Source of the DNA: Urbifossiella sp043733485
Lineage (GTDB): Bacteria > Planctomycetota > Planctomycetia > Gemmatales > Gemmataceae
Direction of reading: 5' to 3'
DNA length: 64,000 nt
Assembly (NCBI GenBank): GCA_043733485.1
Contig: JAYTGN010000057.1
Location: 19,780-83,779 of the forward strand
The position numbers and the translations under genes are program-made. Numbering within the stretch: the first letter of the stretch is position 1; each line of letters begins with the position of its first letter. Of this stretch, positions 25,543 through 34,775 are shown piece after piece. Below the pieces are notes generated by a model. That model was not told the DNA's origin. It made no database searches and worked only from the letters and a program-made list of their open reading frames with translations.

Positions 25543-26871
25543 ATGAAAGTGACCGTGATCGGAACCGGATACGTCGGCCTCGTGACGGGCACCTGCCTGG
25601 CCGAGTGCGGCAACGATGTAATCTGCGTGGACAACAACTCCGACAAGATTGCGATGCTCAACGCCAACCGCATCCCGATCTACGAGCCGGGATTGCAGGA
25701 ACTCGTGCTGCGAAACAAGGAAGATGGCCGGCTGCACTTCACGCAAGATTTGGCCACCGCTGTGAAATCGGCGCGGCTCGTGTTCATTGCCGTCGGCACA
25801 CCGCAATCGAAAGCCGGCGACGCGGACCTCACTGCGGTCTTCGCCGTCGCGGATGCCATCGGCGAAGCCCTGAAAGGCATTCCGCCCGGTGCCGCCGGTT
25901 CACGCGTCGTCGTCACCAAGAGCACGGTGCCCGTCGGCACCAACGCCAAGGTCGCGGAACGGCTCGCGGCCAAGGGCTGTGCCCACGTCGATGTCGCCAG
26001 CAATCCGGAGTTCTTGAAGGAAGGCGCGGCCATCGACGACTTCATGAAGCCCGATCGCGTCGTGGTCGGCGTGCGCAAACCCGAAGTGGCGGAAGCCCTT
26101 CGCGAACTTTATGGGCCGTTCCTCCGCACAGAACGGCCCTTTCTCGTGATGACGCCCGAATCAGCGGAGATGACCAAATACGCCGCCAACGCCATGCTCG
26201 CCACGAAGATCAGCTTCATCAACGAAATGGCGAACCTCTGCGACGCCCTGAACGCGGACATCAACGACGTGCGGAAGGGCATCGGCCACGATCAGCGGAT
26301 CGGCTTCCAGTTCCTCTTTCCCGGCCCCGGCTACGGCGGGTCGTGCTTCCCGAAGGACATCGAAGCGATCATCGCGATGGGCCGTCGCCGGGAGTTGCCG
26401 TTGAAGCTGATGCAGGCGGTGGATGAAGTGAACGACGCGCAGAAGCGGGTACTCGCCGACAAGATTCAGAAGCACTTCGGTGCCGCGCTCGCCGGCAAGA
26501 CCATCGCCATCTGGGGCTTGGCGTTCAAGCCGCGAACGGACGACATCCGCGAAGCACCGGCCCTCACGCTCATCGATTCGCTGTTGGCGGCGGGCGCGAG
26601 CATCCGCGTTCACGATCCCGAGGCCATGGAGAACGTGAAGGCGATCTACGGCAGCAAACTCCACTACGCGGATCGGCCTTACGGAGCGCTCGAAGGTGCC
26701 GACGGGCTGGCGCTCGTGACCGAGTGGCCCGAGTTCCGCAACCCGGACTTCGAATTGATCCGGAAGTTGCTGCAGAGTCCGGTGATCTTCGACGGTCGCA
26801 ACATCTACGACGAGCGGAGCATGGCCCAGCTCGGCTTCACGTATTACGGCATCGGACGCGGCAAGAGGTGA
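25543..26871 (+). CDS. ugd: UDP-glucose 6-dehydrogenase
   Basis: The 442-residue enzyme starts at ATG 25543 directly after the repeat. An upstream in-frame ATG would translate the repeat itself, so it is rejected. NAD motif GTGYVGLVTG (7-16), the substrate loop STVPVGT, NPEFLKEG, and catalytic C268 in GYGGSCFPKD are all present. It oxidises UDP-glucose to UDP-glucuronate, supplying acidic sugars for surface polysaccharide along with the gmd/rmd pathway. Confidence 0.96.
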   Translation: MKVTVIGTGYVGLVTGTCLAECGNDVICVDNNSDKIAMLNANRIPIYEPGLQELVLRNKEDGRLHFTQDLATAVKSARLVFIAVGTPQSKAGDADLTAVFAVADAIGEALKGIPPGAAGSRVVVTKSTVPVGTNAKVAERLAAKGCAHVDVASNPEFLKEGAAIDDFMKPDRVVVGVRKPEVAEALRELYGPFLRTERPFLVMTPESAEMTKYAANAMLATKISFINEMANLCDALNADINDVRKGIGHDQRIGFQFLFPGPGYGGSCFPKDIEAIIAMGRRRELPLKLMQAVDEVNDAQKRVLADKIQKHFGAALAGKTIAIWGLAFKPRTDDIREAPALTLIDSLLAAGASIRVHDPEAMENVKAIYGSKLHYADRPYGALEGADGLALVTEWPEFRNPDFELIRKLLQSPVIFDGRNIYDERSMAQLGFTYYGIGRGKR

Positions 26872-26882
26872 CCGGCGTCACT

Positions 26883-27455
26883 CTATTCAAAGAACGCAGA
26901 CACGCGGACCGCAAAGCCGGGAAGCACATCCGGCAGGGTCAATTCATGGTCGCTGCCGAGTTGAACCGGCAGTTCCTCGTTGCGGAAGATCGTCGCCGAT
27001 TGCGTCTCCGGGAAGAGCAGTACAACCACCGCGACGCCGGCTTCGAGATACTCGTACGCCTTGCCCATCAGTCGGTTCAACCGATCGGTCGGCGACCGCA
27101 CCTCGATGACCAGATCGGGTGACGGGACCGAACCGTTCGGCGTTTCCTGATCCTTCGGTAAGCGCGAATAGCTGAGGTAGCAGACGTCGGCTCCACGGGT
27201 CGAATCAACGCCCGTTCGAGTGAAGGTGTCGTTCGTCATGACTCGACCGAGGTCGTGCCTTTTGATGAAGCCTCCAACGAGGAGTGCAACATTGAAGCAG
27301 ACTTCGCCGTGTTTTCCGCCTGGCATGGAATACCTCACGACGCGGCCCTTCACCAGTTCCACGTTGGATTCGTCGCCGTGGAGCGCGAGGAACTCCTCGG
27401 CCGTCATCAACGGCACGACCGGCACTGGTGCAGGGGGTGTTGCGGTTGCACTCAT
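26883..27455 (-). CDS. Uma2-family (DUF820) putative endonuclease
   Basis: Start chosen at ATG 27453-27455 (190 residues). The conserved core is MTAEEFLALHGDESNVELVKGRVV, GKHGEVCFNVA, ADVCYLSYSRLP and PDLVIEVRSPTDRLNRLMGKAYEYLEAGV. The D...E.R pattern (PDLVIEVRS) is the PD-(D/E)xK nuclease-like site of Uma2 proteins. These are abundant in cyanobacteria and planctomycetes with no settled role. It is convergent with ugd. Confidence 0.9.
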   Translation of the reverse strand: MSATATPPAPVPVVPLMTAEEFLALHGDESNVELVKGRVVRYSMPGGKHGEVCFNVALLVGGFIKRHDLGRVMTNDTFTRTGVDSTRGADVCYLSYSRLPKDQETPNGSVPSPDLVIEVRSPTDRLNRLMGKAYEYLEAGVAVVVLLFPETQSATIFRNEELPVQLGSDHELTLPDVLPGFAVRVSAFFE

Positions 27456-27588
27456 CTCGGATGCCTCTCCTGTTCTCCACTTCACTTTACCCAATCTCGT
27501 CGGCGCGTGCCATTACTTCTGACGGGTCAACGAGTCGCGGCCCGCGCCGTATCACAAGAGGTGCCCCCATCAGATTTCCAGGAGCACC

Positions 27589-28233
27589 ATGAATCCGCTT
27601 TCACCCGATGTCGTGCTGGCCGGTTTGAAGTGGCGCTACGCCACCAAGAAGTTCGACGCCGCTAAGAAGATTCCCGCGGACGTCTGGTCCGCGCTCGAAC
27701 AAGCACTGGTGCTGGCACCATCGTCGACCGGTTTGCAGCCGTGGAAGTTCGTCGTGGTGACCGACCCCGAGATGCGGAAGATGTTGCACCCGGCGGCTTA
27801 CGGCCAGCCGCAGATTCTGGACTGCTCGCATCTGGTCGTGGTGTGTGCGAAGGCACCGCCCACGGTCGCGGATGCCGACCGGCACGTGGCCCGTACCGCC
27901 GAGGTTCGCGGCGTACCGATCGACTCGCTGGACGCCTTTCGCAAGATGGTGGTCGGAACCACTGATAAGCCCGAAGCCGAGGGTACCGCCTGGGCCGCGA
28001 GGCAGGCCTATATCGCGTTGGGGTTCTTCCTGGCGAGTGCCGCGATGATCGGCGTCGATGCCTGCCCGATGGAAGGGTTCGACCCGGTGAAGTTCGACGA
28101 GATTCTCGGGCTCAAAGCCCACGGCGTGAAGTCGTTCGCGCTCGCCGCCGCTGGCTACCGCGTGGCCGACGACAAGTACGCAAGCCTGCCGAAGGTGCGA
28201 TTCCCCGAGAATGAAGTGATCGTGCGCGTCTGA
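27589..28233 (+). CDS. Nitroreductase-family NAD(P)H:flavin oxidoreductase
   Basis: The 214-residue protein has the FMN-binding pattern WRYATKKFDAAKKIP (residues 15-29), APSSTGLQPWKFVVV and the C-terminal GYRVADDKYASLPKVR. These are typical of the NfsB-like branch, which reduces quinones, nitroaromatics or flavins using an FMN dimer. An acidic, Ala-rich helix (AWAARQAYIALGFFLASAAMIGVD) forms the dimer interface. The physiological substrate is unknown. Confidence 0.9.
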   Translation: MNPLSPDVVLAGLKWRYATKKFDAAKKIPADVWSALEQALVLAPSSTGLQPWKFVVVTDPEMRKMLHPAAYGQPQILDCSHLVVVCAKAPPTVADADRHVARTAEVRGVPIDSLDAFRKMVVGTTDKPEAEGTAWAARQAYIALGFFLASAAMIGVDACPMEGFDPVKFDEILGLKAHGVKSFALAAAGYRVADDKYASLPKVRFPENEVIVRV

Positions 28234-28248
28234 GGAATCACTCGCCAC

Positions 28249-28276
28249 GGCGGGTCTCGCAGAGCCTCGACCCGCC
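28249..28276. terminator. Hairpin between convergent genes
   Basis: GGCGGGTC (28249-28256) pairs with GACCCGCC (28269-28276). It lies in the 43-bp gap between the convergent nitroreductase and transketolase genes. No long T-run follows, so termination strength is doubtful. Confidence 0.4.
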
Positions 28277-30325
28277 CTACTTCGCGATCTGCTCTTTCGC
28301 TGCCTTCACGATGTTCTCGACCGTGAAGCCGAAGTGCGGCATCAGATCCTTGAGCGGAGCCGAGGCACCGAAGGATCGCATCGCGATGATGGCCCCCGTG
28401 AAGCCCGCGTAGCGTTCCCAACCGAAGGCGCTCGCCATCTCCACGCAGACCCGCGCTGCGATGCTCGGCGGCAACACGGTCTCGCGGTACTCCTTCGATT
28501 GCTTTTCAAACAAGTCCCACGACGGCAGGCTGACCACGCGGGCTTTCACGCCCTCGGCCGTCAACTTCGCGTAAGCTTCGACGCAAAGCGAAACCTCGCT
28601 GCCCGTCGCGATCAGAAGCACGTCGGGCTTCGCGTCGGGTGCGTCGATGAGCGTGTAGCCGCCCTTGGCGAGACCGCTGGCCGGCGCGAACTTCGTGCGG
28701 TCCACGGTGGGCAGGTTCTGCCGCGTCATCGAGAGAACGACGGGGTTGTGCCCACTCAGCGCGACCCGGTACGCCTCGGCCACTTCGTTCGCATCCGCGG
28801 GGCGAATAACGCAGAGGTTCGGCATCGCTCGCAGGCTGGCGAGGTGTTCGATCGGCTGGTGCGTCGGGCCGTCCTCCCCCACGCCGATCGAGTCGTGCGT
28901 GAAGATGTAGAGCACGGGAATGTGCATCACGGCTCCGAGGCGAAGCGCGCCGCGGCCGTAGTCGCTGAAGATCAGGAACCCCGAGCCGTAGGCCCGCAGG
29001 TTCGAGAGCGTGAGACCGTTCATGATCGCGCCCATCGCATGTTCGCGGACGCCGAAGTGGATGTTTCTCCCGACAGGAGTGGCCGCCGTGAAGACCCCGG
29101 CCCCGTCGAACAGCAACTTCGTTTTGGTGGACGGGTTCAGATCCGCCGAGCCGCCGAGGATCCAGGGTACGTTCTTCGCGATGGCGTTGAGTACCTTGCC
29201 GGAACTTTCGCGGGTGGCGAGGCCCTTGGCATCCGCCGGGAAGACGGGAATGTCCTTGTCCCAGCCCGCGGGGAGTTCGCGCTTCTCCATCCTCTCGACC
29301 AGTGCCGCCAGGTCCGGGTGCTTCGCCTTGTACTCGGCGAAGGTCTTGGTCCAGGCGGCGAACGCCTCCGCGCCGCGCTTGCCGATGCCGTTCTTGAAGT
29401 GATCGTAGACGCCGTCCGGCACGAGGAACGACGAGTCTTCGGGCCAGCCGTAGACCTTCTTGGTGAGTTTGATTTCGTCGGGGCCGAGGGGTTCGCCGTG
29501 GGCACCGTGGGTGTCCTGTTTGTTGGGCGAACCGTAGCCGATGTGCGTCTTCACGAGGACGAGGGTTGGGCGGTCCGCGTTCTTCTTGAAGGCCTGCAAC
29601 TCGGCGGCCAACTCGATCGTGTCGTTGCCGTCGGCGATGCGCTGAATGGCCCAGCCGTAGGCTTCGAAACGGGCCGCGACGTCTTCGGTGAAGGCGAGGC
29701 TGGTGTGGCCATCGATGGTGATACCATTGTCGTCGTAGAGCAGGCAGAGGTTGTTGAGCTTGAGGTGTCCGGCGAGCGACGCGGCCTCGGAGGCGATGCC
29801 TTCCATCATGCAGCCGTCGCCGCAGATGGCGTAGATTTTGTGGTCGAAGAGCGACTCGAAGCCAGGGCGGCCGAAGTACGCGGCCATCCACTTTTGGGCG
29901 ATGGCCATGCCGACGGCGTTGCCGATGCCTTGACCGAGCGGGCCGGTGGTGGTTTCGATTCCGGAGGTCGCTTCTTGCTCGGGGTGCCCCGGCGTGCGGC
30001 TGCCGAGTTGCCGAAAGAGTTTGAGTTGTTCGAGCGGGAGCGAAGGGCGATCGACGGTGTTGCCGTGCTCGTCGCGATCGCGGATCCCGGCGAGGTGGAC
30101 GAGTGCGTAGAGCAGCATCGAGGCGTGGCCGTTCGAGAGCACGAAGCGATCTCGGTTGGTCCACTTCGGCTGCGCGGGGTCGTAGCTGAGGAACTGATTC
30201 CACAGCGTGTAGGCGACGGGAGCGAGGCCCATCGGCGCGCCCGGATGCCCCGAATTCGCCTTCTGAACCGCGTCCATGGCGAGGGTGCGAATCGTATTGA
30301 TGCAAGTGAGATCGAGGTCGGGCAT
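28277..30325 (-). CDS. tkt: Transketolase
   Basis: The 682-residue protein carries the thiamine-diphosphate site GDGCMMEG...NNLCLLYDDNGITIDG, the N-terminal NSGHPGAPMG (H27), and the pyrimidine-domain block DSIGVGEDGPTHQPIEHLASLRAMPN. It is full length for the family. It transfers two-carbon ketol units in the pentose phosphate pathway. It is divergent from the HU gene. Confidence 0.97.
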   Translation of the reverse strand: MPDLDLTCINTIRTLAMDAVQKANSGHPGAPMGLAPVAYTLWNQFLSYDPAQPKWTNRDRFVLSNGHASMLLYALVHLAGIRDRDEHGNTVDRPSLPLEQLKLFRQLGSRTPGHPEQEATSGIETTTGPLGQGIGNAVGMAIAQKWMAAYFGRPGFESLFDHKIYAICGDGCMMEGIASEAASLAGHLKLNNLCLLYDDNGITIDGHTSLAFTEDVAARFEAYGWAIQRIADGNDTIELAAELQAFKKNADRPTLVLVKTHIGYGSPNKQDTHGAHGEPLGPDEIKLTKKVYGWPEDSSFLVPDGVYDHFKNGIGKRGAEAFAAWTKTFAEYKAKHPDLAALVERMEKRELPAGWDKDIPVFPADAKGLATRESSGKVLNAIAKNVPWILGGSADLNPSTKTKLLFDGAGVFTAATPVGRNIHFGVREHAMGAIMNGLTLSNLRAYGSGFLIFSDYGRGALRLGAVMHIPVLYIFTHDSIGVGEDGPTHQPIEHLASLRAMPNLCVIRPADANEVAEAYRVALSGHNPVVLSMTRQNLPTVDRTKFAPASGLAKGGYTLIDAPDAKPDVLLIATGSEVSLCVEAYAKLTAEGVKARVVSLPSWDLFEKQSKEYRETVLPPSIAARVCVEMASAFGWERYAGFTGAIIAMRSFGASAPLKDLMPHFGFTVENIVKAAKEQIAK

Positions 30326-30523
30326 GGTCGTCTCGCAAAACGGGAGTCGCGTTCAATTTGATGATACGAACTGCCCGCGACCCGCAACCAGTGGCGAAAG
30401 CCCACGAATGGCGAGCTGATCGAACTTCTTCAAAAACACGCACAAAACGAGCGAATTTACGGGCTCGGCTCGAAAGCCCGTGCCGCGAATCGCGGTATTT
30501 TTCGGGGAAATCGCGGTGGACTG

Positions 30524-30552
30524 TTGACAACCCACCCCAAAACTCCTTAGTT
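30524..30552 (+). promoter_or_regulatory. Promoter of the HU gene
   Basis: A perfect TTGACA (30524-30529) is followed 17 bp later by a weak TTAGTT. This is 49-77 bp before the HU start, within the 275-bp divergent space shared with tkt. Confidence 0.5.
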
Positions 30553-30600
30553 TCCGTGGAGTTTTGCGTCTGGAACCATTACATTCACGGAGAGAGCACC

Positions 30601-30939
30601 ATGGCCAAGAGCGCGCCGGCGAAGAGCGGGAAGTCGATCACCAAGTCGGAGTTCTACAACCGCGTCGCCGAGTCGACCGAGTTGAAGAAGACCGAGGTCG
30701 CGAAGGTGTTCGACGCCATCACGGACGTGATCAAGAAGGAACTGAGCCAGAAGGGTCCGGGCGTGTTGACGCTGCCGGGCCTGTTCAAGCTGAAGGCCAA
30801 GCGAGTTCCGGCGCAGAAGGGCGGCAAGACCGTCCCGAACCGCTTCAAGCCGGGCGAAATGACGGTGACGAAGGACAAGGCGGCCTCGACCCGCGTGACG
30901 GCCCGTGCCCTGAAGGGTCTCAAGGAACTGCTCAAGTAA
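30601..30939 (+). CDS. HU/IHF-family DNA-binding protein
   Basis: The 112-residue protein has a short Lys/Ala/Ser N-terminal extension (MAKSAPAKSGKS), then the HU fold (ITKSEFYNRVAEST...VFDAITDVIKKELSQKGPGVLTLPGLFKLKAKRVPAQ). The DNA-intercalating arm here carries GGKTVPNRFKPGEMTVTKDKAAS in place of the usual RNPxTG, so it is a divergent HU. A strong promoter and a strong terminator suggest high expression. It would bend and compact DNA. Confidence 0.92.
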   Translation: MAKSAPAKSGKSITKSEFYNRVAESTELKKTEVAKVFDAITDVIKKELSQKGPGVLTLPGLFKLKAKRVPAQKGGKTVPNRFKPGEMTVTKDKAASTRVTARALKGLKELLK

Positions 30940-30960
30940 TCGAGCGCGATGCGAAGTGAA

Positions 30961-30988
30961 CCGCCGGGGCAACCCCGGCGGTTTTTTT
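30961..30988 (+). terminator. Intrinsic terminator of the HU gene
   Basis: CCGCCGGGG (30961-30969) pairs perfectly with CCCCGGCGG (30973-30981), loop CAA, followed by seven T residues. This is the clearest rho-independent terminator in the window. Confidence 0.92.
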
Positions 30989-31078
30989 GTAGACTGTGAG
31001 GAGCCATGACCCGGTCGCTCACGCGACTCGGCTCGCCACGCGATCTCACCGCCCACTTCCTCTCTCCGGAGCCGCACC

Positions 31079-32044
31079 ATGACTTGCCTGCGGATCGCTC
31101 TCTTCTCCCTCGGCCTCGCCGCGCTGCTTCCCGCCGCCTTCGCACAACCCGTCAAGGCCCACACGGCACTCGTTCACGCGCTCGCGGTTTCGCCCGACGG
31201 CAAGTTGCTCGCCACCGCTGGGTTCGACAACACCGTCAAAATTTGGGACGTGGCCGCGGACGGCAGCCTCAAGGAAAAGAAGGTCCTCACGGGGCACACC
31301 GGCCCGGTTTACGCGGTTTCTTTCCATCCGAAAGATGGCGTGCTCGTGAGCGCCAGCCTCGACAAGACCGCTCGCGTCTGGAACCTCGCGGACGGCAAGA
31401 TGACGCAGGAGATCAAGGGCCACACCGACATCGTCGATGCGGTCGCGTTCTCGCCGGACGGCAAGTCGATCGCCACCGCGGGTGCCGATAAATCGGTGCG
31501 ACTTTGGAACGCGGCCGACGGCAAGGAACTCAAGAACCTCGGCGTTCACACCGGTTCCGTTTACTCGGTCGCGTTCTCCCCGGACGGCAAATCCCTCGCC
31601 TCGGCGGGCGGCGACGCCAACAACAAAGACCACGTCATCAAAGTGTGGGATGTGGTGGGTTTGAAGGAACTCAAGACGCTGAAGGGCCACGAGGCACCGG
31701 TCACGGCCGTGACCTTCGGGGCGGACGCGAACACGCTCATCTCGGCTTCGATGGACCGCACGATTCGCGTCTGGGACATCGCGATGGGCAAGGACACGAA
31801 GAAGCTCGGACCCACGGTCGACGATCCTTACGCCATCGCGTGGGATCCCAAGTCGAAGACCTTTGCCGTGTGCGGCTACTCGGGGCAACTGAGCGTCTGG
31901 TTGCTGACCGCGGACAAGCCGATCTTCACGAAGGCGATCAAATCGGTGGGTTATTGCGTGGCGTTCACGAGCGACGGGAAGGGACTCTACTCGGGGCACG
32001 ACAACGGCTCGGTGGTGTTCACGCCGATCGTGGTGGGGAAGTAA
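31079..32044 (+). CDS. Secreted WD40-repeat beta-propeller protein
   Basis: A signal peptide (MTCLRIALFSLGLAALLPAAFA) is followed by seven WD-type blades, for example DNTVKIWDV, DKTARVWNL, DKSVRLWNA, HVIKVWDV and DRTIRVWDI. The propeller occupies the whole mature protein (about 295 residues), with no fused enzyme. Exported WD40 proteins are common in planctomycetes and probably act as interaction platforms. It is preceded by the HU terminator and ends near a palindromic repeat. Confidence 0.92.
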   Translation: MTCLRIALFSLGLAALLPAAFAQPVKAHTALVHALAVSPDGKLLATAGFDNTVKIWDVAADGSLKEKKVLTGHTGPVYAVSFHPKDGVLVSASLDKTARVWNLADGKMTQEIKGHTDIVDAVAFSPDGKSIATAGADKSVRLWNAADGKELKNLGVHTGSVYSVAFSPDGKSLASAGGDANNKDHVIKVWDVVGLKELKTLKGHEAPVTAVTFGADANTLISASMDRTIRVWDIAMGKDTKKLGPTVDDPYAIAWDPKSKTFAVCGYSGQLSVWLLTADKPIFTKAIKSVGYCVAFTSDGKGLYSGHDNGSVVFTPIVVGK

Positions 32045-32050
32045 GCGGCG

Positions 32051-32123
32051 AAACCCGGTTTCTGCTTTGGAAACCGGGTTTCTGTTCGACAAAAACCCGG
32101 TTTCCAAAGCATAAACCGGGTTT
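32051..32123 (+). repeat. Element B palindrome (AAACCCGGTTTC family), intergenic copy
   Basis: The left arm (AAACCCGGTTTCTGCTTTGG... at 32051-32082) is complementary to the right arm (about 32092-32123). It fills the gap between convergent WD40 and lipoprotein genes. An almost identical element sits inside a protein-coding gene at 57399-57473. Confidence 0.9.
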
Positions 32124-32132
32124 TGAAGCGAT

Positions 32133-33212
32133 TCACTTTCCAACCGACTTGAGTTGATCGCTGACGGTCTGCACGTATTCTCCGGCCTTGGGGAACTTGA
32201 TGTGCAGGCCGTTGATGTCCTGATCCGGGCCGCCATCCTTCGTAATCACCTGATACGGCATCGAGCCCTTCACGCGCTTCGACGTGTCGCCCCGTGCTTC
32301 GGCGGCGAGAATCTCCACCGTCTTGTAACCGTAGTTGTAAGGGTCTTGTACGACCGTCCCCTCGATGTCCCCGGCAGCGATGGCCCGCAGCGTGTCGCGG
32401 TGCTCGTCGAAGCCGATGATTTTCACCTTACCGATGAGTTTCTTGGCTTTCACGGCAGCGAGGATCGCCGGCGGGTTCGAGTTGTAGAGTCCGATAAATG
32501 CGATGTTGGGATCGCCTTCGATGCGGCTGAGCATGTCGCGAGGGTTGGCGATTTGACGATCGGCGAGGCCGTCGTCCGTCTTCGATTCGCCATCGACGAG
32601 GAAGTACTTGCCGTACCACTTTCCCTTGATCTCGGGGCGTTGCGGATGGACGCCGTCCTTGCCGTTCGCCTCGGGCGTGGCGAGTTCTTCGAGTACGCCA
32701 GCGGGTCGGGCGACGCCGTTCGCCGAGGCCGTGCTTCCGATGAACAGCGCGATGGTGCCGCCGTTAGGCATCACCTTCTTCACGAGCCGACCCACCCCGC
32801 GCCCCGCCTCTTTGTTATCGACGCCCACGTAGCAGATGCGGTTGCTCTTCTCGGCGTCGTTGTCCATCGTCACCAGCGGCATCTTCTTGGCCACGACCGC
32901 GAGGTCTTCCGTCTGGCCCTTGGGGTCGATCACGCTGACGCCGATGCCGCTCACACCCTGGCTCACCCACGAATCGATGATCGGCTTTTGAACCTCAGAC
33001 GACATGCGTTCGGGTTGCCGAAACAGGAGTTCCACGTCGTTGTCCGCGGCGGACTTCTTGGCCCCGGCTTCGCACAGATCCCAGAACGGGTCGGTGCAGT
33101 TGGTCACGATGGCGACCTTGATCTTGTTGTTGTTCTTGCCGCCGCACGCGGGCACGGCAGCGAGCCAGACGCCGACGGCGAGTACGGCCACGATTCGGAA
33201 AAGATGCGACAC
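32133..33212 (-). CDS. Periplasmic sugar-binding lipoprotein (RbsB-like)
   Basis: A GTG start at 33210-33212 gives 359 residues with a lipoprotein signal (VAVLAVGVWLAAVPAC, lipid-attached Cys in AACGG-like context). The mature part is a type I periplasmic binding fold: KIKVAIVTNCTDPFWDLCEAGAKKSA, DNDAEKSNRICYVGVDNKEAGR, GFDEHRDTLRAIAAGDIEGTVVQDPYNYGYKTVE. Homologs bind ribose, autoinducer-2 or other sugars for ABC import. No cognate permease is nearby. The start codon is uncertain because no ATG with a good ribosome site is present. Confidence 0.85.
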   Translation of the reverse strand: MSHLFRIVAVLAVGVWLAAVPACGGKNNNKIKVAIVTNCTDPFWDLCEAGAKKSAADNDVELLFRQPERMSSEVQKPIIDSWVSQGVSGIGVSVIDPKGQTEDLAVVAKKMPLVTMDNDAEKSNRICYVGVDNKEAGRGVGRLVKKVMPNGGTIALFIGSTASANGVARPAGVLEELATPEANGKDGVHPQRPEIKGKWYGKYFLVDGESKTDDGLADRQIANPRDMLSRIEGDPNIAFIGLYNSNPPAILAAVKAKKLIGKVKIIGFDEHRDTLRAIAAGDIEGTVVQDPYNYGYKTVEILAAEARGDTSKRVKGSMPYQVITKDGGPDQDINGLHIKFPKAGEYVQTVSDQLKSVGK

Positions 33213-33270
33213 GAAGCACCGCTTTCGGGAGAGTGTTGGGATGAAGATCAAGTTACCCGACTGCCGGCAA

Positions 33271-33343
33271 AGTTCCAAGTTTCAGGTTCCAAGTTCCAAG
33301 TCGATCCGTTCCAACTTGGAACATGGAACATGGAACTTGGAAC
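33271..33343 (+). repeat. Element C palindrome (GTTCCAAGTTCCAAG family), copy 1
   Basis: Repeats of AGTTCCAAG and GGTTCCAAG (33271-33300) are complementary to CTTGGAAC/ATGGAAC repeats (33313-33343). It lies in the 133-bp gap between the permease gene (stop at 33346) and the lipoprotein gene. A second copy is at 40037-40127. Confidence 0.85.
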
Positions 33344-33345
33344 TT

Positions 33346-34629
33346 TCAAAACAAGTCCGCGGGCTCGGCGGAATGCACCTTGCGAACGGCGAGCAGGCCC
33401 GAGGCGAGGCACATGCCGCAGGTCATCACCAGCACCACGACGGCTCGTTCGGCGGTCATCTCGGTGGGGATGCCGCCGAAGTTTCGGGTGATGGAGTAGA
33501 GGCCGAACGAAGCGATGAGGCCGGGGACGTAGCCGAGCACGGCCAGGAGCAAGGCCTGCCAGAGGACGACCGTCGACAGGTAGAAGGGCTTGTAGCCGAG
33601 GGCCTTCACGGTGGCGTATTCGGGGAGCATGCCGCGAATGTCCGCCGCCATCATTTGGTAAACGAAGATCGCGCCGACCACCACGGCGAGCACCACCGCG
33701 ACGCCGAGGAACTGCCCGACGGAGGTGAGTTGCATCCAGTAGCGGCGTTCGTGGTCGCCGATCTCTTCGCGCGTGTAGACGTGAACGTCGGTCGGGAGCA
33801 GTTGCTTGAGTTGTTGCCGAGCGACGCTCGGATCGGCACCGGGCTTCAAGGTCACGAGCCCGAGCGTGACGCGATCGCGAGGCTGCCCGGTGGCAGTCGC
33901 GAAAGTCTCTTCGCTGCCGAGGAGCATGCCGTTCCAACTGAACCCGGCACCGAGTTCGAAGCCGCCCACGACCTGAACCCGTCGATCGTTCAAGCGGATG
34001 GCGTTCCGCTGGTCCGGGTTCTTGGGGTTGCCGCCGAGCGTGCCATCTTCCGGAATGTTGATCACGTCGTCGAGCGAACCGAACTCGGGTTTCGAGCGCG
34101 TGTCGTAGAGCAGCGTGCCGTTGCGGGCGAGGGCTTCACCCGCATGTTTTGCCGCCTTCCGCGAGGGGAACACTCGGCCGCGATCGACGGCAAAAACGTC
34201 CGCGACGCGGTTCGGCGGCACGCCGAGGATTCCGATGCTACCGATGCCGCCGGGCGGAGTGTAGCCGAGGAGGCCGCGGGTCGCCGGCTTCTGCCAGGTT
34301 CCGGTTCCGATGGAAACGGGGAGTACGTCTTCGACTCCATCCGCAGCCCGCGCCTGAGCCAGCCGGCTGCGCGGTAAATCGCCCGGCCGGCCCACGTCGC
34401 CGTATTCCGAAGACGTGATCATCAGGTCGAAACGGAGGCCGTCGAAGAGCATGGTCGCGGTGCGTTCCACGCCGCCGAACATGCCGACTTCCATGAAGAT
34501 GAGCGCGACGGCAAACGACACGCCGGCCGCGGCCACGGCCGTACGCGTTCGCTTGTGTACCAGGTTGCTCCAGGCCAGGCCGAGTGGGGTCATGAGTGCC
34601 GCAGTTTGGGTCGAACGAGAAAAACCCAT
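33346..34629 (-). CDS. DevC/MacB-type ABC transporter permease (second copy)
   Basis: The ATG at 34627-34629 gives 427 residues; ATG 34593 (MTPLGLAWSNLVHKRTR) is an equally likely start. One membrane helix near the N-terminus is followed by a large periplasmic domain, then three C-terminal helices (GQFLGVAVVLAVVVGAIFVYQMM, VVLWQALLLAVLGYVPGLIA, AVVVLVMTCGMCLASGLLAV) with the FtsX-like ATVKALGYKPFYLS coupling loop. This is the DevC architecture of heterocyst-glycolipid exporters. It is the last gene of the exporter/squalene run. Confidence 0.87.
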   Translation of the reverse strand: MGFSRSTQTAALMTPLGLAWSNLVHKRTRTAVAAAGVSFAVALIFMEVGMFGGVERTATMLFDGLRFDLMITSSEYGDVGRPGDLPRSRLAQARAADGVEDVLPVSIGTGTWQKPATRGLLGYTPPGGIGSIGILGVPPNRVADVFAVDRGRVFPSRKAAKHAGEALARNGTLLYDTRSKPEFGSLDDVINIPEDGTLGGNPKNPDQRNAIRLNDRRVQVVGGFELGAGFSWNGMLLGSEETFATATGQPRDRVTLGLVTLKPGADPSVARQQLKQLLPTDVHVYTREEIGDHERRYWMQLTSVGQFLGVAVVLAVVVGAIFVYQMMAADIRGMLPEYATVKALGYKPFYLSTVVLWQALLLAVLGYVPGLIASFGLYSITRNFGGIPTEMTAERAVVVLVMTCGMCLASGLLAVRKVHSAEPADLF

Positions 34630-34775
34630 ATTACTCGAGAAAAGAGTCAGGCTGCCACATTGCCACTTCCCCACACACGGACTTTGGCAGCCTGACCCTC
34701 CGCATCCCAGGATTGTAGGCATTTTTGAAGAAATCTGTCGCGCGGACCGCGTCCAGACGAGAGCGCTTTCGATGC

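Noticed and set aside
28334..30361. Open frame of 675 codons on the + strand opposite tkt
   Set aside because: It is the exact antisense of a clear transketolase gene; in such GC-rich DNA the antisense frame stays open by codon bias. The translation has no domain-like sequence.
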